A stretch of DNA of 64,000 nt from Mucilaginibacter aquatilis (lineage in GTDB: Bacteria > Bacteroidota > Bacteroidia > Sphingobacteriales > Sphingobacteriaceae). Positions 51,192-61,326 of this stretch are shown piece after piece (the first letter of the stretch is position 1; every line of letters begins with the position of its first letter). Made by a program: the position numbers and the translations under genes. Under the pieces are notes generated by a model that was not told where the DNA came from, did no database searches, and was given only the letters and a program-made list of their open reading frames with translations. The stretch is from assembly GCF_009755275.1 (NCBI RefSeq), contig NZ_WQLA01000002.1, forward strand, positions 124,001 through 188,000, in the 5' to 3' direction.

Positions 51192-52517
51192 TTATTGTTT
51201 ACCAAGAAGCTGCGCCGGTACACCTGTCCATTCTTTACTAAGGCGCTCTGCTTCCTGCCTTGTTATGCTCATTACCGTACCATGCCGCGGATAAAAGTTT
51301 TTCGTAAACGTTTCGGGCGTTTTGGTAAAGGTGAATAAATCGGTACTGCGTTGAAACTCATAACGCAGGCGGCCATAAAGGTCATACATCAGTACGTAAG
51401 CATCTTCGTTATTGAGCTTAAACACGCCCGAGCCCTCCACAGAAGTACCTGTACCTGAGTAGGCATCAATATATTTAAAGTCTTCTACCCACGGTCCGCG
51501 CAAGCTTTTAGCTGTAGCCTGCTGAATGCCGTTTCTTATTTCCTTACCATCGTTGTTTTTGGTGTTTCCTTTATAAAAAAAGTGATACAAGCCATCTTTG
51601 TAAACAATATCACCGTCAATGGCTCCATACTTAGCTTTAAACATTAACCGCGGCTCATTTTCAAAGGCGGTGAAGTTTTTGTTGGCGTAGGCGCAGTAAA
51701 AATCAAGTGCAGATTTGTCTTTAAGCTTAACCGTAAAATACACCAGGTATTTATCCACCTCAGGATCATAAATGGTTTGTGGCGCCCAAACCCACTGCAC
51801 GTTTGGAAACAGTTTCGGATAACTTTTTTCAAGATTGATAATGCCGTGCGACCAATCAATTAAGTTTTTCGACCGCAGCAAAACAATACCAGGATTATAT
51901 CCCCAACCATTTTTTACGGTAAACATGTCTGTTGCTACCATGAAAAAGGTTTTGTCATCTTCGCCACGCAATATATGAGGGTCACGCACGCCTCCGGTCG
52001 ATGATATATTTACTGATGACAGTACTGGCTCGTTATTATTTAAAGCCGTCCAATGTATGGCATCACTGCTTACACCAAATCTAATCTGTTCCTGAGTTTG
52101 CTTTGGTCCGGCTCCTTCAAAATAGCTAAAAAGGTAGCCATTGAATATTGGATCTTCGGGGGCAATTTTAACAGTGAACTTCTTGGTACGCTTGTTTGCA
52201 CCGGCTGTTACGGTAGCCGTCATTCTCACTTTTACACTTTCACTCCTGGCCGATCGTTTCATCAACTTGCCATCATGGCTCACATATGCTAAGTTATCAG
52301 ACTGCCACGTAATTACGGAGCCATTTATGCCAACAGAATCAAGCGGAAGGTTCCATTTTAAATTTTTTGCATAGCCCTGCGGAATGCGCAATTGCCTTGC
52401 ATCTTGCTCCACCCTATCTTTATTACTAAGTTCTGCCTCATTTGTACCTTGCGCCATGCTACAGCCGGCAGTAAATACTCCAATTACAGCAACGTATAAA
52501 AAAGCTTTGATGTTCAT
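51192..52517 (-). CDS. GH43-family lipoprotein with N-terminal Ig-like domain
   Basis: 441 aa. Lipoprotein signal ending FTAGCS. Residues ~40-115 form a bacterial Ig-like module (LNLPLDSVGINGSVITWQSDN-type strands, VRMTATVTAGANKRTKKFTVKI). The GH43 propeller follows: VRDPHILRGEDD, KYGAIDGDIVYKDGLYHFFYKG and TSVEGSGVFKL carry the catalytic carboxylates. Probably a surface-exposed arabinofuranosidase/xylosidase. The next GH43 gene starts 4 bp downstream. Confidence 0.88.
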   Translation of the reverse strand: MNIKAFLYVAVIGVFTAGCSMAQGTNEAELSNKDRVEQDARQLRIPQGYAKNLKWNLPLDSVGINGSVITWQSDNLAYVSHDGKLMKRSARSESVKVRMTATVTAGANKRTKKFTVKIAPEDPIFNGYLFSYFEGAGPKQTQEQIRFGVSSDAIHWTALNNNEPVLSSVNISSTGGVRDPHILRGEDDKTFFMVATDMFTVKNGWGYNPGIVLLRSKNLIDWSHGIINLEKSYPKLFPNVQWVWAPQTIYDPEVDKYLVYFTVKLKDKSALDFYCAYANKNFTAFENEPRLMFKAKYGAIDGDIVYKDGLYHFFYKGNTKNNDGKEIRNGIQQATAKSLRGPWVEDFKYIDAYSGTGTSVEGSGVFKLNNEDAYVLMYDLYGRLRYEFQRSTDLFTFTKTPETFTKNFYPRHGTVMSITRQEAERLSKEWTGVPAQLLGKQ

Positions 52518-52535
52518 GTTTGCTACGGCTACAAT

Positions 52536-53537
52536 TTACTTTTTGAGGGCTTTGATGCTGGTATGGGTTGGTGTAACAGGTTTTATACTGCCATCAGCAT
52601 TAAATTCCATTTTATCTATACACACTTCCCTGTTATAACCAGCATCTTTACCCATGTTAATACCATTTGGATATTCAAACCGGTGATATACAATGTACCA
52701 CTCATCTTTACCCGGAATTTGTAATACCGAATTATGCCCGGTACCATAAATACCTGCAGTAGTATCTTTTTGGATTACAATATTGTTTTGTGGTATTGTC
52801 AACGGACCTAACGGTGACGTTGCCGTAGCATAACGCACACGGTAATTAGGACTGCGCGTATCATCTTCAGACCACATAAAATAGTAGGTGCCTTTACGGT
52901 AGAAAACGTATGTCCCTTCTCTGAAAGTTCTATCGGGCTTTAGCATGGTAAGCGTTCCCGGAACAAGAGATGTCATATCATCTGTCAGTTGTGCTGCGGC
53001 CATAAATCCATTGCCCCAGTAAAGGTAGCTTTTACCGCTTTGCGGATCAGTGAACACATCGGGATCAATAGTCTGACCTCTGTTAACACCCTCGGGCCGG
53101 CTATCAATTAATGGCTTGCCTAAGTCAACAAATGGTCCGGTTGGAGCATCAGCAACAGCTACACCAATTTTTTGCGCTGCCGTGAAGTAAAAAAAGTATC
53201 TATATTTTCCGTTTATTTTCTTCTCTTCAATACAGGGTGCCCAGGCATTACGGTTTGCCCACTGCACATCTTTTCCTAGCTCCAGTATTATACCTTCATC
53301 TTTCCAGTTACGCAGGTTTTTTGACGAAAAGGTTTTAAAATAGGTACCACTCCATCCTTTAAAACCATCACTTGTAGGGTACAGGTAATACTTTTTAGTT
53401 TGATGTGAGTACATAATATCAGGATCGGCGTAATGGCCGGGCAAAACCGGGTTACCTGTTTTTGCACTTTGTGCCGATGCCAGCTGCACTACAAGCAGGG
53501 TACCCAATGATAGCAAGGGTGTTAAAATTTTAAACAT
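52536..53537 (-). CDS. GH43-family glycoside hydrolase, secreted
   Basis: 333 aa with signal peptide MFKILTPLLSLGTLLVVQLASA. Catalytic motifs LPGHYADPDIMYSHQTKKYYLYP, GQTIDPDVFTDPQSGKSYLYWG and TFREGTYVFYRKGTYYFMWSEDD, and a C-terminal HNSVLQIPGKDEWYIVYHRF block typical of arabinanase/xylosidase members. It sits between the lipoprotein GH43 and the GH31 gene in a glycan-utilisation cluster without SusC/D genes in view. Confidence 0.9.
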   Translation of the reverse strand: MFKILTPLLSLGTLLVVQLASAQSAKTGNPVLPGHYADPDIMYSHQTKKYYLYPTSDGFKGWSGTYFKTFSSKNLRNWKDEGIILELGKDVQWANRNAWAPCIEEKKINGKYRYFFYFTAAQKIGVAVADAPTGPFVDLGKPLIDSRPEGVNRGQTIDPDVFTDPQSGKSYLYWGNGFMAAAQLTDDMTSLVPGTLTMLKPDRTFREGTYVFYRKGTYYFMWSEDDTRSPNYRVRYATATSPLGPLTIPQNNIVIQKDTTAGIYGTGHNSVLQIPGKDEWYIVYHRFEYPNGINMGKDAGYNREVCIDKMEFNADGSIKPVTPTHTSIKALKK

Positions 53538-53650
53538 AAATACTGAGGTCTAATTTGGTTTTCGGCAGCTATGGTTATATGCCGGTATCAGTAAAATCGG
53601 TTTACTAATATTAAATGTAAAAATAACATTTAATAACAAAGCTTATAAAC

Positions 53651-55987
53651 TTAATTAAAAGATATAGTTACCTGCCTGCCGTTATAATTTACAACTTTAC
53701 CTGCAGTATTTGCTTGCATACCAATGTTTAGGCCAGGTTTCACCAGGCATACGTTAAATTTGCGAGACACGAGCATGCCGGGATACGTACCTTTTTGCGT
53801 ATATAGAGTAAGCTCTTTTTTTGCATCGTTCCAGCTAATGTCAATAGTGCTGTAACTGCCTTTTTCGTAGTTGTAATTGTCTTTCTCGTCCTCGTAAAGG
53901 GTAAAGCGGCCATTTGCTCCCGGATAAATACGCAGGTCGAGGTCATCCCACTTTTTTTCGCCTGAATACTGCACGGCAGGGCCCCATGGTAGTATTGAGC
54001 CGGCTTTAACGTACATAGGTATGATGTCTTTAGGCACCTCTTTATTCACTGTTTGCCCGCCTGCAAGTTGTTCGCCGGTCCAAAAGTCGATCCACGTAGT
54101 TGATGCCGGAAGATATACGGGCCAGCTGCTTACTTCAGGCTTGGTAACAGGAGCTACCATAACCGAGCGACCAAATAGATATTGGTTACCAATTTCGTGT
54201 GTTTTAGCGTCTGCTGCAAAATCCATAATGAGCGGGCGCATGAATGTGCCATCATTGTGAGATACATCCCACGAGGTACTGTAAATATAGGGCAACAAAC
54301 GGTAGCGCATATTAATCATCTTCTCTTGCCCGTCGAAACACCAATCGCCGCGATTGCCGAAATTGTATATCTCGCGCGGTACCTCGGTGCCATGTGAACG
54401 CATCATGGGGCAAAAGGTACCAAACTGCATCCATCTCAAATATAACTCCTGATATTTTGGATTTTTAGCGCCGCCCTCTTTATTCCATCGACCGGCAAAG
54501 AAACCACCGATATCACTGTTCCAGTTGGGTATGCCCATAAGCGTGTAGTTCAGCGCCGCAGGTATTTGCTTTTCCAGCATTTCCCAGGTCGATCCAACAT
54601 CGCCGCTCCAGGTATTTGAGCCATAGCGCTGCTGCCCCACAAAGCCCGACCGTGTAAGCAATACAACGCGCTTATCTTTTGATGCAGCTTTTTGATGCGT
54701 TGCAATGCCGCCGTTATGCATAAGTGAGAAAGCATTTTTTACACTCCGGTATGATCCGAGATGAGTGGGTACATCGAAGTCGGCATCTTTAACGTTGATA
54801 TGGTCGGGCTCTGTCGAATCCAGCCACCAACCATCATTACCTATGTAACTAAATATTCTTTCGTTAAGATATTTCCAGTAAATATTAAGCGCTTCGGGGT
54901 TAAATACATCATACGGTCTTGCACCGCTTTTAGGTGGCCAGGTATCAAAGTTCAGGATCATTTTTTTTGAATCCAGTTCTTTACGTTGATCTGTTTTAGG
55001 GCCAAAACCAGGCCAGGTAACAATCATTAACCGGGCATTGAGCTTATGTATATCATCAACCCATTTTTTAGGGTTTGGAAAACGATCCGTATCAAACCGC
55101 TGCGAGTTCCACGCACTATCGGTTCCGTTAAACTCCGGCCAGTAACGCCAATCCTGTATAATTACATCAATAGGAATTTTGAGCGACCGGTATTTTTGCA
55201 ACACCTCAAGGCTCTCTTCTTGTTTGGTATAGCGCTCCTTACTTTGGAAAAAACCGTACGCCCAAAGCGGTAACATTGGTGCTTTGCCCGATAGGCTTCG
55301 TATTTGCTTAATTACGCCATCGGCATTCTTACCGTACATAAAGTAATAATCGGCACAGTGTCCCAGGCTTTGAAAAGATAGGTTACCCGGTGAATCGGCA
55401 TATTCAGAAATTGAATAGTTATCCCAATACACACCATAACCTTTTACCGACATGAAGTATGGAGAATAAGTAAAGGTATTCTCGTTCTTCATAACATATT
55501 TGCTGTTGCGCCGGTTAAACTTATTATCCATAACCTGCCCTACACCATAAACAGGCTCATCTGCATCAAGTACAAATGATGCTTTTACATTGTAAGATGG
55601 CGAACCAGCTTCTTCTTTAGGGGTAAAGGTGGTGGTACTGTCTTTAAGAAGCTGCTTGCCGCTTAAATCATAAAAAACTACGCTGCCATTGGTTTCGTTT
55701 ACAACTACCTTTAACGCCAACGAGCGCAATATTAGGTTACTGCCTTCCCTTTGCTGCGTTACGTTTGTTTTATCGGGTGTTTTAATAATAACCAGGCTGC
55801 TTTTTTTGTAGGGTTTATTAACAGGCGTTTTAAATACCCGCACAATTGATGGAGAGTAAAACTGAATTTCAACATCAGTACTGTTGAATTTAAAACTGGC
55901 TCCCTGCTTATTGCTGTTAACCTGTGCATGTGTTGTTGAAAATGATAGTAGCAACACGGCTACGCAAACCCCTTTCAAGTTGATCAT
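53651..55987 (-). CDS. GH31-family alpha-xylosidase/alpha-glucosidase
   Basis: 778 aa with signal peptide (MINLKGVCVAVLLLSFSTTHA). N-terminal beta-sandwich, then the GH31 barrel: DVIIQDWRYWPEF, nucleophile Asp in GWWLDSTEPDH, acid/base Asp in NTWSGDVGSTWEML, and the GIPNWNSDIGGFF segment. A C-terminal beta-sandwich ends the protein. The xyloglucan/xylose-type cluster context suggests alpha-xylosidase, but substrate is not determined by these motifs. Codirectional with the three GH43 genes. Confidence 0.9.
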   Translation of the reverse strand: MINLKGVCVAVLLLSFSTTHAQVNSNKQGASFKFNSTDVEIQFYSPSIVRVFKTPVNKPYKKSSLVIIKTPDKTNVTQQREGSNLILRSLALKVVVNETNGSVVFYDLSGKQLLKDSTTTFTPKEEAGSPSYNVKASFVLDADEPVYGVGQVMDNKFNRRNSKYVMKNENTFTYSPYFMSVKGYGVYWDNYSISEYADSPGNLSFQSLGHCADYYFMYGKNADGVIKQIRSLSGKAPMLPLWAYGFFQSKERYTKQEESLEVLQKYRSLKIPIDVIIQDWRYWPEFNGTDSAWNSQRFDTDRFPNPKKWVDDIHKLNARLMIVTWPGFGPKTDQRKELDSKKMILNFDTWPPKSGARPYDVFNPEALNIYWKYLNERIFSYIGNDGWWLDSTEPDHINVKDADFDVPTHLGSYRSVKNAFSLMHNGGIATHQKAASKDKRVVLLTRSGFVGQQRYGSNTWSGDVGSTWEMLEKQIPAALNYTLMGIPNWNSDIGGFFAGRWNKEGGAKNPKYQELYLRWMQFGTFCPMMRSHGTEVPREIYNFGNRGDWCFDGQEKMINMRYRLLPYIYSTSWDVSHNDGTFMRPLIMDFAADAKTHEIGNQYLFGRSVMVAPVTKPEVSSWPVYLPASTTWIDFWTGEQLAGGQTVNKEVPKDIIPMYVKAGSILPWGPAVQYSGEKKWDDLDLRIYPGANGRFTLYEDEKDNYNYEKGSYSTIDISWNDAKKELTLYTQKGTYPGMLVSRKFNVCLVKPGLNIGMQANTAGKVVNYNGRQVTISFN

Positions 55988-56084
55988 ATAATTTGGCTTT
56001 TTGGTGCAGCAAATTTAAATTCAGCAAGTAACAACCATTGATACATATGTTGAAATATTTATCACTTTGGTTGAAAATTGCCCA

Positions 56085-59000
56085 TCAGGAGGGTTTTGAA
56101 AGCTTTAGAGATGCTAGGTATTGCAGTGGCTTAACACCATATTCTTCCTGAAAACATTTGGTAAAGTAGCTGGCCGTACTAAAGCCTACCCTATCGGCAA
56201 CATCGGCTACGCTTAATCCTTGCTCCAATAATTCAGTAGCCCGCTTAAGCCTTACAGAGCGTATAAAGTTAGTTGGTGTTTTACCAATAATGCCTGTAAG
56301 CTTACGGTATAGTCCAGTACGGTCCATGCCTATGTCTTTACTTAGTAATTCAACTGTATAGGCCGGATTGTTAATGTTGTCCTGTACAAACTTCAATGTA
56401 CGTTCTAAAAACTTTTCATCAGCTGCCGTCATCAGGTTGCCGTTTAACACGGAGCCCTCGTTGTTTTGTACATTATGCTGCAGCCTTCGTTCTTGTTGCA
56501 ACTCCAAAAGCCGGCGCATGTTAATAAGCAGCATCTCCATGTTTAACGCGTTCTCTTGATCTTTAAGCGGCACTAATGCTTCATCAGATAGTTGGCTTAC
56601 TGACTGCTGTACATCAAGCACGTTAGCATATATTAGCGCAAGCTGCTGTTTTAAACGCCCCTCATCAACTTGCTTAATTAATGTATTTAGCGGATGGACG
56701 ACATGGCTTAAAGGCTCATTAAGTTCGGCATTAACGTTTTGCAAGAAAACAGCTTTCATACTGTCAAAGTCTTCCTTTTGCTGGAGTATAAGCTTTGCAC
56801 GTTTCCTTTTCAAATAAATGTAAATACTTAGTATACTAATGCCTGCAAGAACCAGTACATACAAAATATAAGCCAGTGGTGTTTTCCATAACGGTGGTTT
56901 AATTAAAATTTTAATTTGCGCATATTGGTTATTCCACTGATTATTATTACCTGCAGCGCGCACTTTAAAGTAGTATGTACCCGGTTGAACGTTTGTATAA
57001 CTAAAATGCCCGTTTCCATCAGACGATTGCTGCTGTTGCTCATGTTCATCTAAACCAACGAGCTGGTAACGATAATAAGTTTGCGTTGGATTGACATAGT
57101 TGAGTGCCGAATACTCTAAACTTAAAAAGTTTTGATTGTAATTAAGCTTTATCTCCCTGGTTTGTTGAAGTGGTTGTTTCAAAACCACATTGTTGTCATA
57201 TGCTGTATTTGCTTTGACATCATTATTAAATAATTGAACATTAATTAGCAACGGCGCAATTGGCTTTTTATAGAATGGTTTTGTGTTAGCAGGCAAAATG
57301 TTAAAGCCATCTATTCCGCCCCAATAGGTATTGCCGCTACTGTCAACATAGGCAGATCGTTCACAAAATTCATTTTTAATGATACCGTCAAGGTGATTGA
57401 AGCTTGATAGGGTGTATTTTTCATTGTTTTCATCACTTGAGCTAATACGCGTTAAACCGCCGGATGTGCCTACCCACATTGCACCGTCGGGCGTTTGTGT
57501 AACAGATTGTATAAAGTTGTTTATAAGCCCATTTGACGTATAAAATGTATGCGTTTTTTTAAGCGAGTTATTCCACAGTTGCAAACCATCTTGCGAGGCC
57601 AACCATAGCTGATTTCTTGCATCAACGGCTATTGCGTTATAATCCTTATCGCCTTGCTTCAACGTGATTTTACTGTCTTTAATGTCATAAACAAAAAAGC
57701 CACCATTGTATATACCGGCTAAAAGGTTCGGTTTTACAACTATTACCTGCTTAATTGATGCAAAAGAGAGTTGCTTACTCGCTCCTACATGGCTATATTT
57801 TCGTGTAGTTGTATTTAACCATCCAAAACCTTCGTTGCGAGTGCATAATATCAACGTTGAATCATTGTATGCAGTGATAGTGTTAATATCACCTGGAAGT
57901 GATGGTACAGATGCCAACTCCAGCCGTTGATTCAGTATGAAAAGTCCGTTTCCTGCTGTGGCAACCCAAATGTTGCCCGCCTCATCGGTGTATAATGCCG
58001 TACATTTTAAGTTTTTTGCCGAATGAAGTGGCTTTAGCCCTGTGTTGATTTTGTTATAAACGAACAGGCCTCTATCTGTACCAATAAGCAAATTGTCATT
58101 ACCTAAATTGGTAAATGCTGTTACATTCAAATTATCAGCCTTACTCAAAGAAAACAATGACTTGCCTACATTTTTAAATTTAAACCGTTGAGGATGGTAG
58201 TAAAGCAATCCGCGGTTTAGTGTACCCATCCACATGCCACCTTGGTTGTCATGGTATATGGTACTTACTTCGGTTGTTATTTCTTCCCCATCAACCAGGC
58301 GTAAAGTTGGAATAAACTCTTTTTTAGCTAACTGGCTATCAATTTTCCACATGCCATCGCGGCCACTAACCCAAATATCACCACCTTGATCAACTGACAA
58401 ATAGTTTAGCCAGTAATCAGTGCTCAGTACTGTGTTCCACTGTCTTAATTTAAAATTATAAGTCAGCATTGTTCCTCCGCCTGCACCATTGCGCAGCTGA
58501 AAAAACTGCTGCTTTCCGGGTATAACAAAGGAAGTGGAGCCGTATTTTAAATGTTGGCCCTGAGTTAAGGACTGCTGGCTGTAAATTCGCTTTCGCGAAC
58601 TTAAATCAAAGCAAATAAGCATGCCCGACTGGTAAAACAAGTATAGCTTATTGCCAAGAACAGCAACATCGTATACTTTATATGCCATTCCTGAAAGCGA
58701 TGATACTTTTTTAACAAAAATTTGCAGTTTTGCTTGTCCTAGTTGTGAAAAGTATAAGTCATCGTTTTGGGTAATGCACCATATACGGTGGTCATTATCC
58801 ATAAAAAAATCACTTAAAGGGCTATTGATGCCTAGTGCAGCAACTGTTTTAGCAGGGCTACTAACGAAGCTATTATTTTCGGCATCAATAATATAAAGCT
58901 TATGCTGGTTTTTAAACCAAACCAATCCGTTATTGCTTACATATAAATGGTGAAAACCACCGTAACCAGTTAGGTTAACACTGTTGTTTTCAGTGTAATG

Positions 59001-59207
59001 TAGGTATTTGAACTTTGCACCGTCGTAAATGTTAACCAGCCCTTGTGCTACTATAGCCATGCGGCCATCCTTCAATTGAACAATGTTGCGCACCTGATTT
59101 CCTGACAGGCCATTGTTAACATTAATGGGTGTAAACGCATAATCAGGCGTAGCATTTACTTTTAACCAGCCGAGTAATACAAATAAAAAAACAATAAAAA
59201 GGCGCAT
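56085..59207 (-). CDS. SusR/HTCS-like regulator: propellers, Y_Y_Y, TM, AraC HTH, no kinase
   Basis: 1040 aa from ATG 59207 (signal peptide MRLFIVFLFVLLGWLKVNA; an upstream ATG at 59267 is less likely). The periplasmic two-component-regulator propellers occupy ~30-650, a Y_Y_Y domain ~690-760 (YYRYQLVGLDEHEQ...GTYYFKVRA), a membrane helix (LAYILYVLVLAGISILSIYIYL), a short cytoplasmic helix with a degenerate HisKA-like motif (FLQNVNAELNEPLSHVVHPL, no His at the phospho site), then an AraC domain. The HATPase and receiver domains of hybrid two-component systems are missing. Likely senses glycan fragments and controls the GH43/GH31 genes downstream. Confidence 0.85.
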   Translation of the reverse strand: MRLFIVFLFVLLGWLKVNATPDYAFTPINVNNGLSGNQVRNIVQLKDGRMAIVAQGLVNIYDGAKFKYLHYTENNSVNLTGYGGFHHLYVSNNGLVWFKNQHKLYIIDAENNSFVSSPAKTVAALGINSPLSDFFMDNDHRIWCITQNDDLYFSQLGQAKLQIFVKKVSSLSGMAYKVYDVAVLGNKLYLFYQSGMLICFDLSSRKRIYSQQSLTQGQHLKYGSTSFVIPGKQQFFQLRNGAGGGTMLTYNFKLRQWNTVLSTDYWLNYLSVDQGGDIWVSGRDGMWKIDSQLAKKEFIPTLRLVDGEEITTEVSTIYHDNQGGMWMGTLNRGLLYYHPQRFKFKNVGKSLFSLSKADNLNVTAFTNLGNDNLLIGTDRGLFVYNKINTGLKPLHSAKNLKCTALYTDEAGNIWVATAGNGLFILNQRLELASVPSLPGDINTITAYNDSTLILCTRNEGFGWLNTTTRKYSHVGASKQLSFASIKQVIVVKPNLLAGIYNGGFFVYDIKDSKITLKQGDKDYNAIAVDARNQLWLASQDGLQLWNNSLKKTHTFYTSNGLINNFIQSVTQTPDGAMWVGTSGGLTRISSSDENNEKYTLSSFNHLDGIIKNEFCERSAYVDSSGNTYWGGIDGFNILPANTKPFYKKPIAPLLINVQLFNNDVKANTAYDNNVVLKQPLQQTREIKLNYNQNFLSLEYSALNYVNPTQTYYRYQLVGLDEHEQQQQSSDGNGHFSYTNVQPGTYYFKVRAAGNNNQWNNQYAQIKILIKPPLWKTPLAYILYVLVLAGISILSIYIYLKRKRAKLILQQKEDFDSMKAVFLQNVNAELNEPLSHVVHPLNTLIKQVDEGRLKQQLALIYANVLDVQQSVSQLSDEALVPLKDQENALNMEMLLINMRRLLELQQERRLQHNVQNNEGSVLNGNLMTAADEKFLERTLKFVQDNINNPAYTVELLSKDIGMDRTGLYRKLTGIIGKTPTNFIRSVRLKRATELLEQGLSVADVADRVGFSTASYFTKCFQEEYGVKPLQYLASLKLSKPS

Positions 59208-59293
59208 ACAGGCAACGCGTGGTTTATAAAACTGCAATATAAAATTACAATTTAACAACCACGGCAAAATGCCCCTTCCCTGTTCAATATAGT

Positions 59294-60205
59294 TTAATTG
59301 TATTGCTGCCTGAACTCAACCGGTGATAGATTGGTTTTTGACTTGAACAGCTTGCTAAATGATTGCGAATGTTCAAACCCTAAAGAATAAGCTACTTCGC
59401 TCACCGAAAGCCTGGTTGTTGATAGCTTTTCCTTTGCTTTTTCAATAAGCGTATGATGTATATGCTGCTGAGCATTTTGACCGGTTAGAGACCGGAGCAT
59501 GTCACTCAGGTAATTTGGCGTTAAGCTAAGCTGGCCTGCCAAATACTGTACTGTAGGGATGCCCTGACTTAGCGAATCTTCATTGGTAAAGTAATCATTC
59601 AACAACTCCTCAAGCTGCTGCAGCAATGTGCTGCTAACGGGCTTACGGGTAATAAACTGGCGTTTGTAAAACCGGTCGGCATAGTTGAGCAATAACTCAA
59701 TTTGAGCCATGATCACATTTTGGCTCAGGTGGTCAATACGGCTGTTTAGCTCCGTTTCCAGCATGTAAAATATGGTTTGAATAGTCTCGCGCTCCTGTTC
59801 AGACAAGTGAAGTGCCTCGTTAGTAGAGTAAGAGAAAAAGCCGTATTGCTTAATGTTTTTTGCTAACGGGTAACCCAAAAAGAAATCGGGGTGAATGAGC
59901 AACGTATATTGTGAGCAAACGCCGTTTTCGTTTTCATTTTGGCCTATTATTTGTCCGGGGGCAGCAAATAGCATCCCTCCTTCATCAAAATCATATTGGC
60001 TTTGCCCATACTTTAATTTACCGCTGAGCTTGGGTTTGCTTGATATTTTATAAAAGCTGAGCACATGGGATTGTGGCAGCCCAACCTGACCATGCACACC
60101 GTTAATGAGGCTAATAAGCGGGTGCTTAGGAGCCGGTAAGCCAAACACACGATGTGCATCACTCAATGACTCAAATCTGTACGGAAGATTGTCCTGCTTT
60201 TTCAT
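59294..60205 (-). CDS. AraC-family transcriptional regulator
   Basis: 303 aa. N-terminal cupin-like ligand/dimerisation region (~30-160), C-terminal AraC HTH with GIPTVQYLAGQLSLTPNYLSDMLRSLTGQNAQQHIHHTLIEKAKEKL and SVSEVAYSLGFEHSQSFSKLFKSKTNLSPVEFR. Followed upstream by an SDR gene 91 bp away on the same strand. AraC regulators next to SDRs of this type are commonly linked to their control; effector unknown. Confidence 0.88.
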   Translation of the reverse strand: MKKQDNLPYRFESLSDAHRVFGLPAPKHPLISLINGVHGQVGLPQSHVLSFYKISSKPKLSGKLKYGQSQYDFDEGGMLFAAPGQIIGQNENENGVCSQYTLLIHPDFFLGYPLAKNIKQYGFFSYSTNEALHLSEQERETIQTIFYMLETELNSRIDHLSQNVIMAQIELLLNYADRFYKRQFITRKPVSSTLLQQLEELLNDYFTNEDSLSQGIPTVQYLAGQLSLTPNYLSDMLRSLTGQNAQQHIHHTLIEKAKEKLSTTRLSVSEVAYSLGFEHSQSFSKLFKSKTNLSPVEFRQQYN

Positions 60206-60296
60206 AATTAATACTAATAACGTAAGATAACCGATATAAAAAATATCGGTTATCTGGAAGATGTATCAAAATATCTTAAACAATTCGGTATAAAGT

Positions 60297-61139
60297 TTAC
60301 TCCATATTACCTTGTGCCGCATCAGCTACGTCTGCCCATGCTTCCCAGGTAGCTAAACGCGTAGCATAAACATCGCGCATTAGCGGTAATGCCTGGTTAC
60401 CCAAAAATATGCGTAATGGCGGGTTTTCGGTGTCAACAATTTTAAATATTGCTTCAGGTGTTGCGTTCGGATCTCCCCTTTTGAAATTTCTCAGGGTTTC
60501 AAAAAAGTTGTTCTTGTAGTCTTCATAAATATCCATCCCTTCGGCAAATTTTAAAGATTCAGGCGTGCCAAATTCCGTTGCGTAAGCGCCGGGTTCAATA
60601 ATGGTTACCTTAATACCGTAGTCTTTAATCTCTAAAGCCAAACTTTCGTGTATGGCCTCAAAAGCCCATTTTGATGATGCGTAGTAACCTATAACCGGCA
60701 AGGTAAAATGCCCAAGATTACTAGATGTACCCAAAATGTGCCCATGCCCTTGTTTACGTAAAATAGGTAAAGCAGCCTTTATCACATTAAGCGGACCAAT
60801 TACATTGGTTTCATATAATGCCCTTACATCATCTGTGCTTGACTCTTCAATAGTACCAACCAGCGAGTAGCCTGCGTTATTTAATACAATATCCAGCTTG
60901 CCAAAATGTGCATATGCTTGTTCTACAGATTCCTTAGCCTCATTAGCATCGGTAACATCCAGTTTAAGTATTAATACATTTTCGCCAAATTCTTCTTTAA
61001 GCGCAGCAATACTTTCGGGCTTACGTGCGGTGGCGGCAACTTTGTCGCCACGTTTAAGTGCAGCTTCGGTCCAAATACGGCCAAACCCTCTTGATGCACC
61101 TGTTATAAACCATACTTTGCTATCTTTTTGTTGTTCCAT
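60297..61139 (-). CDS. Short-chain dehydrogenase/reductase
   Basis: 280 aa from ATG 61139 (MEQQKDSKVWF; a further upstream Met is less likely). NAD(P) loop ITGASRGFGRIW, LDVTDANEA, NNAGYS (active-site strand), catalytic Ser/Tyr/Lys in GTSSNLGHF and YYASSKWAFE. The EPGAYATEFG motif after the active site fits the classical SDR. Cytoplasmic oxidoreductase; substrate unknown. Confidence 0.9.
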   Translation of the reverse strand: MEQQKDSKVWFITGASRGFGRIWTEAALKRGDKVAATARKPESIAALKEEFGENVLILKLDVTDANEAKESVEQAYAHFGKLDIVLNNAGYSLVGTIEESSTDDVRALYETNVIGPLNVIKAALPILRKQGHGHILGTSSNLGHFTLPVIGYYASSKWAFEAIHESLALEIKDYGIKVTIIEPGAYATEFGTPESLKFAEGMDIYEDYKNNFFETLRNFKRGDPNATPEAIFKIVDTENPPLRIFLGNQALPLMRDVYATRLATWEAWADVADAAQGNME

Positions 61140-61326
61140 AATACAATGTTGTTTTTGATAAAGCAAAGTTGGCCAAATGATGACGAGTGCTTGTAGCCTA
61201 ATTGAGGGAGTTTGTAGCCAAAATGAGAATGATGTGAACGCTTAAACAAATTAGCTTAAGTGTTCACACCATAAAATACTTAGTAGTATTTCATTAATTT
61301 CCTGGATATTCATTTTGCAGGAGCCA

